Positions 35,301 to 47,300 of a DNA stretch of 64,000 bases are shown here, one piece after another. Source of the stretch: Sinotaia quadrata (lineage: Eukaryota > Mollusca > Gastropoda > Architaenioglossa > Viviparidae). The notes beneath the pieces were generated by a model. That model saw only the letters and a list, made by a program, of their open reading frames with translations. It was not told the DNA's origin and searched no databases. Location of the stretch: contig CM054183.1 of assembly GCA_028829895.1 (NCBI GenBank), positions 17,347,975 through 17,411,974 of the forward strand, read 5' to 3'. Position numbers and translations under genes: made by a program. Numbering within the stretch: the first letter of the stretch is position 1; each line of letters starts with the position of its first letter.

Positions 35301-38300
35301 AGTGTATTTGGAAGTGTATTATTATTTACCTTTAAAGCAGAACTATTTGAGTTCATAGCTAATCTTTCCCGAACATTTTGGGTTAATGTAATTGCTGAGT
35401 ACTGATAGTTGCTAAATAAGATCTGTATCGTTAACCCTCTCTAAACTTTGTATCTGGTTAGATTAACAAATACATTGTCATTCGCAGTGTATCAACATCT
35501 ACACTACAGCTTGCATCTCTTAATTATTTATGCTCACTTATATACAAAGTTTTGACAATTGAGTAAGTTCATATGCAATCATATAACTAGCTTTTAACAG
35601 CTGCATTATTGACTAGATGTGCTTTTGTAAAGAAGAATTGTTTGTTTTGCAACAATTTCTCAAATTCGTCACCTTTGTCATTAATTGTCTTCCAGAGTAC
35701 TTGTTGTATTTCTCCACTTGATTGGATTTATTAATTTCATATTGTACTCTTCTTTAGAGATACTGTTTGTTGTGACCAGATTAGAAATGTTGGTTTTCCA
35801 TTATTTTTCTGCAAAGAAATATGAATTTTGCTACTTTTCTTGTATTTTTCTATGCTCCTTGTTGACTTTCTATTTCTTTGAATACATATTTAGGCTATCA
35901 CATTTAAAAAATTGTTCACTCAAGAAGTTGTATATTTATTTTTAACTACTACATATATTTACTGAATACTGAATCCTATTTATGTTATAATTTATATTAC
36001 TGCATATTATTATAGCTATAATATAAAATGAAGGGAAAATTTTAACTTGTTCATTTGCATGAATCATAACCTAAGAAAAATAGTCACATGTATTATGCAA
36101 TCAAACAGTCACATGACTAAAAAACCAGTCAATAAAATTTAACATAAATTAACTAATATCAACAGAGTCAGATGTTGATTTTTAATAATTACTAGCAGAT
36201 ATATATACATCGCCTGAGTGTAAAAACTTAACTGAACTTTTTTCAGTTGAAAAAGAAATAAGACTTGTTTAATTAGTTCCCTATAAACATTTTTATTCAA
36301 AAATATCTTATTTAATTAGTGTTACTGAACACCTCCTTTACACAGTGCTGTACATCTTTACAGCTGGGGCATGTACAACAAGATTATGTGGACTGTTCAC
36401 TCTTGAACATCCTACACAGAGTTGACCATGTGAAAAGCAAAGATTCCTCTGGTGGCCTGGTATTTCCTGTTATCCTAAGGTGGCCTGTCTGCTTGCTTGG
36501 GCTTGGAGTTTTGTTGGCTCGTATTGTTGACTCCCTGACCTCATCAGCCCACTGCCTAGTTTCTCATTATTCTGATGTTTTTCATTGTCTTATGGTGGCC
36601 TGTCTGCTTGCTTGGGCTTGGAGTTTTGTTGGCTCGTATTGTTGACTCCCTGACCTCATCAGCCCACTGCCTAGTTTCTTGTTATTCTGATGTTTTTCAT
36701 TGTCTTATGGTGGCCTGTCTGCTTGCTTGGGCTTGAAGTCTTTGTTGATGTTCATCATCTGTCTCTACAGCCCATGCTGCCTTTTTTTATGTCGAATATC
36801 ATCAGAACTTCCAAAAACAGATCATCTCTTAGGAGGCATGGTGTGAACTGTAAAAAGAAATGGATCTTAAAATCTTCCTGTCATCGATATATGTTCACAT
36901 TAAATAGGAATACTTCCTATTTATTTGACTTACCTGTAGATGGTGTGTTGAGGAAATATATCATGTTTATTAGATTACCTTTTATTTACTGTCTGAAGTT
37001 ATCTTGTAGATGATGTGTTGAGTATATATTTCGTTTTTACAGTCCAGTGCACACATGGCAGATGATGGTAGTTTATTGTGCTGAGTAAATATATGTCATT
37101 AAAATTAGGGTGAAGTGCCTTTTAAGAAAAGTCCACATGCAAATACCTGGCACTTGCCTAAAAAGTAAACTAATCTAAGAGCTAAGTGCTCTAACTATAC
37201 AAAGTTACTAAAATATTAGGTCACCTCCACCTTCCAACACCTTTTTCCTTCATCTCTTTAAATATGTTGTTCTGTGGCCAGAGCTCTTTTATCATTGAAT
37301 AATTAATCAACCAGGCTATACAATGAAAAGTCCACATGCAACACTTTTTCATTTGCCTGCGTTTTGCCTGAGCATCAGTAGACCTTCCAAAGGGGATACC
37401 ACTGTGTGAATACACTCTTCTTGAGTTGTCTTTCTTGAATAAAAAAAAATCATTATTTATTTGTATTTTTGAAGCCTAAAATCCTAGTTACGGCTTCTGA
37501 GCATAAGTAAAAACTTTATGTCATCAAGAAGAGTCCATTGCTATATGATATGTTGAGCTTAAAATGAGAATTCTTAGGTTTTATTGTGGACAAACAGATA
37601 AACAGACATTCAATTTTATATGTATAGATAATCAGCTTTTATTCAAATCGTCTTGAAATAAATATGAATATTTTTTAAAATATAGAAATGAGGGACATAT
37701 GGGTGTATACGCTATGCCATTCAACTCAGTAAGTAATACCAATTCAACCCTCTTTTCCTATAGTTAGGTGAAGTGTCAGGGACTTGCTTTGGCAGCTAGG
37801 TGATGTGTCAGGGCTTGCTATGGCAAAAAAATAGGTGAAGTGTCAGGTGCTTGCTGTGACAAAAAAATAGGTGAAGTGTCAGGTGCTTGCTATGGCAAAA
37901 AGGTGAAGTATCAGGGGCTTGCTATGGCAAAAAAATAGTGAAGTGTTAAGAGGCTTGCTGTGGCAAAAAAAAAAAGTGTTAGGGCTTGCTATGGCAGCTA
38001 GGTGATGTGAGGGGATTTTTAATGGCAAAAAAAAAATAGGTGAAGCATAAGAGGTTTGCTATGGCAGTTAGGTGAAGCATCAAGACTTGTTCCACTTGTG
38101 CCTTAGTTCAGGCAATGTATGGACAACAATTGGAATCAAGGTCTGGAAATTCTACTTTTTACCTGGTTATGATTGCCATGATTTAGTCTTAGAAACAGTA
38201 GGGTGCATTTTAATAGAGACACTAAAAATTTATATTAAAAGGTAAAAAGATTACTCTAGGTGGACCTGATACAACAGATGGGTGGGACCACAGGCCATGT

Positions 38301-41300
38301 GTATGGCATCACTGCCCTAAACAGTATTGTCCTCTTGTAGTTGTAGACATCTGGTAAATATCTAGGATAAACTTATTTTATGATGAAAAATTCCTTTGTA
38401 TGCTAACTGTTTATTTTGTCTTCAGGCATTTAAAGCATGCTCCTTGGCTTTACGAGAACTGAATGGCTCAGTTAATAAGCGGGTAAGATATTTGATATAC
38501 AGTACTTGATTAATAAGTGGGTAAGATTTTGATATACTTGGAATCACTTGATTAATAAGTGGGTAAGATATTTGATATACTTGGAATCACTTGATTAATA
38601 AGTGGGTAAGATATTTGATATACTTGGAATCACTTGATTAATAAGTGGGTAAGATATTTGATATACTTGGAATCACTTGATTAATAAGTGGGTAAGATAT
38701 TTGATATGCTTGGAACTACTTGATTAACCCTTTGAACTCCACGCGCCTGTACATAACAAACCTCTAACCCAAGCTCCCTGAGCAAAAAAACGTGAATTTT
38801 AAAAAATTGTTTTTTTTAAAATTTTCTACATGAAATCAGTTAGCAGCCACTCAATGTGTGAAACACTTTATCACCAAAATTCCTTCTTGAAATGATAATC
38901 TGACCAACAGCGGCTGTTAATTCGAATGCACAGGTAGTCTTTGCAAGCAGAACATCGAAAGACCGTTGCCATATTTAGCCTTGTACACTACACTCATTTT
39001 AGCATTGTACACTACACTGAACTTGTGCGCCAAGATAGAGACACACAAAATCTTTGGAAGAGTTCATTTCTAGGGTAAGTCAGCATATACCGATGTTGTA
39101 GTTTATCGGGTATCATTTTATATGTTTATACTGCTATTGCAGGACACCGGGGAAATCAGATTTTCTTGTAATCCCGCTAAAGCGGGATCTCAAGTTCAAA
39201 GGGTTAATAAATGGGTAAGATATTTGATATGCTTGGAACTGCTTGATTAATAAGTGGGTAAGATAGTTGATATGCTTGGAACTGCTTATCTGATTAATAA
39301 GTGGATAAGATATTTTATATGCTTGAAACTGCTTGACTTGGAGTAGATACTTAATGTTTGGAATTACTAGACTGATAAAGAGGATATTTAATATTTGATG
39401 TGCTAGGAATTGCTCACTTACTAAGCTGGTGAGATATTTGATATGCTTCAAATTAATCAATTAATAAGCAGATTAGAAATTTAATATACTAGGAATTATT
39501 GGTTAATAAGAATTGCTCAGTTATTCAGTGTACGAGCTATTGGATATACTAGGAATTGCTGGGTGAATAAATGGGTAAATGATTTGATATGCTATCAATT
39601 TTTCATTTTGCTAGGAATTGCTGACGTTGTTTCAAATTCCAGTATTTATTAAATGCTTTCTAAATGTTTCTTTCTAAAGATCTCAATCAGAACTTGTTTG
39701 TTTTGTAATGTATTGATCTCAAAATAAGTTACAACTGTGCCATCAACACGAAACACACTTGTGAATATGAGTTGGAAAGTGCTATTAAGTATTATCTCTG
39801 GTTCTTGAGGCACATTCTGATATACAACATCACAACTTTCAATGACTTTACTTTTTTATGCAGATGCACACATTTGCACATCACTTTGTGCAGTTAGATA
39901 TGTCCACTTCTTACTGCTTATTTTGACCATTGCTCATGCTTGGCTTGCAATTAATTTGTCATCAAATTTCTTATAGACTAATTAACTGAAATTGGAGATT
40001 TAAAAAAGAAGTCATCTGTCAGTGATAAAATATAGCATACTAGCCAAGAGTACTTTCCTTCACATTTAATTTGTGCTCATATTTCTTATGGTTAAAAGGT
40101 CACTGTTTTAAGAAAATTAATTGAAAGTGGAGATATAAAAAAAAAAACTGTCTGTAAATGGCAAATGTACCAAACTAGCCAATGGAGTTGCTTCCTTCTT
40201 CCCTAAATTGGCACAAACATGGAAACCTACACAATGTGCTACTCCTTTATATAGAAATATAACTTGTGATTGAAATGGAGACCTAAATATAAACCAATGA
40301 CAACTAAAACCAATATTTAAAACATAATCTCATATGCCTTAACTGATGGTTCTAATTTCAATTTGATTTAAGGGACTTGAAACAAGAATGTTAAAAGCGA
40401 ATTGTTATTAAATTTAACTTGTAATTTGTTTTGGTTATAATACAAACACCGTTATAAATGATTTCAATTTATGTTTATCTTTTTATAAATGCTTATTCCT
40501 GCTTGAAAACATTTATTTGGAATAGTACATTTGTGTTTTAATTAAAACATTGGGTTTCTTTTTTGCAGACTGTGATAGATGTGTTGCGCCAGTGTGCAAA
40601 GGTAAGGTTATTTTTAGCATTTAGATTCACCTTTTCCAAAATCTTTTATTTTGTGAAAGACTACTGTGTTTCGAGTTTTCTTCCCTTATTGGAATGCATG
40701 ATTTATGAACTTTTACTCCAATAACACTGTGGAAGAGTAAATTTGCCTATCCCTATTTCTAAACTTAATTGTTATAAGTTCTTAAATGTCAAAGTGACCA
40801 AACCTTGGGCACCGCTTGTGCTGATATTTTTAATTGTCAAAGATGGAAGTAAACAATCTGGTAAAGAATGTTCTAGACTTGCTAAATCAGTTTTAGGTGG
40901 GTGAGTAGTTTTTATTATCAAATGGTTGAAATTTACAAGAAAAGTGCAGCCGATGGGTTGAGATCGAAATTTTGCCTGTTGTAAAAAATTCTATTGTCTA
41001 ATCCCACTTTTTTGGAATAATTTGGAATGGCAAGAAGTTCGGTCATGAAAGATGGCCGTTGGCTTACCATTGAGAGAGAATGGACTTAGAAACATTTCAT
41101 GCATTTTTTGCTATTGATATGTTATACTTGTGTTTTATGTAGGGATGATTATGTGCATAGACTATTATTTCTACAAATGTTTGAACTAAGATGTTCAAAT
41201 GTAGTATGCTAAACACTTGACATTGTTTCTAGTGAATATGTTCATAAAATTGATATATTGTATTTATTATGCTGTATGCATGTATTGGGATAAAAATTAC

Positions 41301-44300
41301 TGTTGCAGGGAAACTATAAGTTGAGACTTGAATGTAAGAAATAATGGAGTTAGAGATGAATAAACTTGAAACTTAGTGTTTGTTCCCTGATTATATTTTA
41401 CAGGGAAAAAGCATCCTTTTCTTGTTTTAACCTGAATCTCCCGGTTTAATGATTTATAAGCCATTATGACCATGGTAGGCATGTAAATGTAAGGGTACAC
41501 TGCACTCTGTTGATGTATGGTGGCAAAGTATGCTAACTGCATCATGGAATTTCTGGTACAAGGAAGTTGCTGGAAATTGCTACATTGTTGTTCTGCTTGA
41601 GAGAGCTAATACAGCGAAGCGCCCAGATTAGCCTTGGGAAAATAGCGGCTCATCAGTGTACTACAATGTGCAAGAGAAACTCATGAAACTGACAATTCCC
41701 TTGGGACAGTAAGCTTGTGACTTCACCTAGACAAAATATTGAACAAACTATTATTGCTAAAATTCATTACTCCATTTCTGTTCTCTAATAAGAAATTACT
41801 CTGTGATTTATATTGATATTTATTTGTTGAATCATGTGTTAGGAAATAAGACTGTATAAACTTTGAAACGTGGTTCATGGAAATATTGATGTTAAATAAT
41901 CTATTCATTGTATTTGCTATATGTATATTTGATTGTTGATTTAATAAATTTATTGTTAAATTTATTGACCTTCTTATACATATTGATAACTTTATGTTGG
42001 AGAAGAAAGTGGTTGGATGGGGGCTCACTAAATTTAGATTAAAAGATGGATTATCTTCTCCTTTAGTAAGAAGTTTTTCACCTACAGAAATATTGTGTGA
42101 TGGTAAATGTTGTGGAAGAGAGAAAACGTTTACAGTGCCCACATATCTGCCAAGTGACAGAGATGAGGGGTGTCTTCTGGAGAATTATTAATAACATAAA
42201 TTAAGATTCTCATCACTTGTAATTAGCTATGGATGATTAATTAATTTAATAATCGTAACCATTAACTAGGTGGCGTTAGCATCACAAACACTTTTAAAGG
42301 TAAAGTTTTAGGAGGTTTGCAGTTTTTTTGGTTTGTCTCCTCTGTGTGCAAGTCATAGGCTTGTTAAGGGGGTTTACTCTTAATTAATTTTGATGTCATT
42401 TCATGGCCTCTTGTGAGGAGAAGTAATGATTGTAAATATCACTCCTTAAAAGTATTGTCTTGGAAATTATACAGATTTATTATTAAATAATATTTAAATA
42501 TTTTTCAGGCTTGTGTGGTGAAGAGAGAGTTCAAGAAAGCAGAAGTATTGATTAAACTTGCTGTCCACCAGGCCAGGTCTGTCAGTTACTGAATCAGCTA
42601 GCTTTCAGTTACGCATAACCAGTTCAAACTTATAGCAAATGTTTCTGTTCATAAATTATAACACCATCTTGGGACTGACTTGATATTTAATTTACTTGAA
42701 TTAGTTTTCTTTCATTTAAGTCATTTTAAACCACGGGGCATATATTTGTCAGTTCTTAAATTTTGACACTTCTTAGGGGATTGCTAGAGGTATTTAAGGG
42801 GTTGCTACTCATGAAACTGGCTGCTATAAGTGCTATCTTACATTTATCTCCCCCTTCTGGGCTGTATGGCTCTGGTTTAATCTAAGTCACTGTTCTCAAG
42901 TCTTTCAATCTATTTGTCAAGTAAATTTACTAAGTGCACCAGAATACTATTTTTTTTTAAAAGCAGAAATTTAAGTTTAAAAAAATCTTCACATTTATGC
43001 AAAACATACTAAATACTGATTAATCTGTGTAGAAGCAAAGTTTTAAACATTTTTTAAAGTGTATTATTTCTTTTTAATTACATTAAACACAGTAAAATTG
43101 AAAAATATTAAAATCAGATAAAAATAAATATTTTAGAAACTTATAACTACATGAATGTTAATACAGCTTTGACTTATATTGATATTTTTATTTGTTTTAG
43201 AGATATACATATTTTTAAAACATTGGCATAAAAGTGTAAAAATCAGTACCTTAAAAATCCTTTTGCACAGGTTCACCTTGTTTTGTTTTGATTATTTAAT
43301 GCCAGGTCTTTTAGGGTTAATATTGGATGGGGTCATTTTGTATAGACATATATTTTGCAAATTATTTTTTCATCTGAAATGTGTCACTATGCATCTAAAT
43401 GACATGCAGAATTATTTTTCTGTTGCTGTAAGCAGGGAACACTTTGGTCCTCACCATCCCAAGTACTCGGATGCCTTGCTTGATTATGGTTTTTTCCTGC
43501 TGAATGTTGATTCCATCACTTCCGCTGTTCAGGTCTATCAGGTCTGTCCACAGACATCCAGATTTGCACAAGTGTTCACATTTTAATATAGGAATGGAAT
43601 TGTTTTTGCTACTTATTATATTATTATTGTAGGGTTTTTTTTGTTGGTATGTATAAGTAGAGGCCTTGAGACTTGTTTGGCAGGGTTTCATTTAAAAAAT
43701 CTTTTAATCATAAGACATTGTTGTCATGCTTAAATTTGAATCTTAATAGTTCTTGGATCACACTATTTTAATTACCTTACAAATGCAACAAAATCTTTGG
43801 CAAAACATTAATACAACAAAATCTTTGTTTGGTAGATGGCGTTGGACATAAGACAGTCTGTATTTGGGGGCAACAATCTATTTGTTGCCATTGCCTGTGA
43901 GGATCTTGCCTATGCATCCTATGTTTACGAGTACAGCTCTGGAAAGTTTAATGATGCGAGGTGTGATATTGCTCATTTAAGTGGTAACGTTTTTATGTAT
44001 TGTTTCTTGGTGTATAATGGTGTTTTGTTAATGAGGGGAAATTATTTTAATTTTTGTAATCCTATGAGGCATTTGCATATGTTTTATCAATTTTAAACCA
44101 AAGAGATTTGCAGAAAAACTTTTAAGTTTAGTGATAAGCAGGAGGCAATATGATGATTGGGGCAGTTTAATTTAGATCAAATGCTTCATTAATTTCTACT
44201 TGCACAAGGGATGAGGAATGTATACCTTATAAATGTTGATTTGCTGATGTACATAATAATAAATAAATTAAATTTCTCAACATAACGCGAAAGCGGCGGA

Positions 44301-47300
44301 AGCCGGAAGCGTTCCCCACATTAATAATAATAATTCTCAACATAATCAGTAGCTTATAGTCTTTTACTTTCATTTTTTAAATATTTTTTAATATTAGAAT
44401 TATGTGATTAACATTGTTTAAATGCATTTAATTTTATGCTACAAATAAAATTAAAATGTTGAATTTTAATTGAATTTTAGCAATATTTCTAGTTAATAAT
44501 CTGTAGATTCTACAGCATTGAACAGCTGCCATCAGAATGTAAGTTTACTCTGTCACCATTCTTGCTACATAAAATCTAGTTAAGAAGCAAATCAGTGCCA
44601 TCATAATGTAAGTTTACTAAGTCACCATTCTTACTTCATAAAATCTAGTTCAGAATGCAAGTTTACCGTGTCACCATTCTTGCTACATAAAATCTAGTTC
44701 AGAAGCAGATCAGTGACATCAGAATGACATAAGTAAAGTTAGGACACAAGATGAATTAAAAGAAATTAGAGTTTCTATACATTGCATTTGAGATTGGCAG
44801 TTTGGATATCCATAATTGTGATTAGAATTATTTGTTTAGAGGACATTATCTCACTTGTTTAACCCCGACCAGACGCAACTGTATTTGAAAACAGTTCATC
44901 CAGACCTTTGGAAAATAGATGTGCTGAATGCTCAATTATCACAGTGCGTGTAATGTATGACTTAGTGTATCTAATATCTTTTGTTTTTCTTTCTTTCCGT
45001 TTTTTAAAACTTAATTAAAGGCTTGTTGGATAAGCTGTGATCATTCATAGTCTGTATTAATTAGATAGGGGATTAAAAATAATTATCTTGAAGCCAGTTA
45101 TCATCACTGTAACAAACTGTTCGAATAAAGATCACAATAGCTATGATTATTTTCTTCTTCAATCAGTTATCTACTGTAGAATGGATAATTTATTAGCTAT
45201 TGCAGTTAGAGAGTTGCATTAATCAGCTCTTGCTCTCAGTAAGATCAGCCATTTTCTTGAGTCATATCTGTCAAGTGCTTTTTACCTATTGAGGCAATAA
45301 GGACATTTGTTGTAATAAACTGAAACCAACTACAAAAGATAATGCAAACCGTTAATGGAAATTAGTATTTTTTCCTTTAAAAAAAAAATTGTGTCATTGT
45401 GATAATGAATTTTTGCCCTCTTTCTTTCCTTGCTGACCCTTAATACTGTTGTCACCACCTCTTATCTCTAGGAACAATCTGCATCCTCCTTGTTTAGACA
45501 TATGTGGATAAAGTTGGCTGGTTCTAAGATAATAGCACCAGATAGAGTCTTTGTGCAGAAACAGGCTTGGGAATGTTGAACAACAAAACACACAAAAAAT
45601 GGAGAGCACATCCCAGTATCTCCTGAAATGGTGTTTGTGCAGACAGGTAGAGGATTTAGAAACATGCTTGTAGCTGAGCTGCCCAAATCACGTATCAGGA
45701 GAAAATCTGTTTATGCAGACAGGTAGAGGATTTAGAAACATGCTTGTAGCTGAGCTGCCCAAATCACGTATCAGGAGAAAATCTGTTTGTGCAGACAGGT
45801 AGAGGATTTAGAAACATGCTTGTAGCTGAGCTGCCCAAATCACGTATCAGGAGAAAATCTGCGAGGACAGGTAGAGAATTTAGAAACATGCTTGTAGCTG
45901 AGCTGCACAAACCATTTATTCTTATTAAAACAAAATACATGTAACATTGAAAGTAATGAAATTTTACTATGAATACAGCAATATCAAACTTGCCCTAATG
46001 TTTGATATATACCTTGTGCAGACGGTACTTTATATATTTTCACTTATTTGCATTATGGGAAAGTAAACCAACAATTAGGCAGATAAATAATTTGCACTGT
46101 TCTGAAAATAGAAACATAGATTCAGTTATCAGTGAATAAATGTGATTTAAGATGCCTTTATGAATGCAATACAACCAAGCATAGATACTGGTGAAAAATC
46201 TAGAGACATCTCTAATGATTTTTTTAAAATATTAATTTAATTACTAAGATAATGTAATTGCTATGAATTATTTAACTGAATCATGACATTTCATATTATA
46301 AATATATGTTGTTTAATTTGTAATAATTTTGTTATTACAGAGAACATGCAGAAAAAGCCATTCAGGTTTTAAATCACATTCTTCCCTCTGATCATCTACT
46401 TTTGTCCTCTTCTAAACGAGTTAAAGGTTTGTTGTTTACAGTTAACATTTTTCATTTATGAGCAGTTGCTTGACAACCATTTCCTATCCCTATCTATATT
46501 GCATTTACTTAACTGTGTTAAGCTATCATGATTTCTTTTTCCATTGCTCCAAAATTAATTTATTTTTATTTTATTGTTGTTTGTAAGCAGTTGCAGTTGT
46601 TGCTTTGGCACTAAATCAAACTTTCTTGGAGGCTTCTTACTTTAAATGAAAAAATATTGTTTCAGCTTTGATTCTAGAAGAGATTGCCATTGACAGCCAT
46701 GACAAGGAAATGGAGGAAAAGCTTTTGCGAGAAGCTCAAGAGCTTCACCTTCAGTCCCTGGAACTGGCACGCAAAGCGTTTGGTGAGAATAATGTGCAGA
46801 CAGCCAAGCATTATGGCAACCTAGGGCGTCTCTATCAATCGATGCACAGATTCAAGGTGACTTGGACTACACATTTTTTCTCTAATCAGTCTATGAATGA
46901 TAGAAGTGGCACTCTGTTTAGCTCATGATCCAGTCTTTTTCTACGCAACCCCACAACTTATGACCCATGTACTTTTGACTAAGTTGGTTCTGCAATATTA
47001 ATATTGACTGATGATTTTCTGTGAGACATCTTGACTGATGATTTTCTGTGATATCTGTCTTTACCAATATATTATTATATTGACCATTATATAGATTATA
47101 TATATATAATCTGTGATATTTGTCTTGACTGATATGTTTTATGATATCTGTCTAGACTGATCTGTACTCTGATACCTGTCTTGACTGATGTGTTAAGTAA
47201 CATCTGCTTTGACTGATCTGTCTTGACCACTATGTTCTGTTTATCTATCTTGACCAGCATGTCCTGTGATATCTATCTTGGCCACTGGTTCTGTAATATC

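Larger units (their letters stand above)
43961..46340. other. APPBP2 intron 10
   Basis: A 2.4 kb AT-rich intron carrying a GC-rich hairpin at 44284-44313 and two minisatellites (44525-44715 and 45640-45905, listed separately). No gene was seen. Confidence 0.6.

Noticed and set aside
43179..43435. Frame extending upstream of APPBP2 exon 9
   Set aside because: Phe/Leu-rich intron translation; exon 8 joins at 43436 with correct phase.
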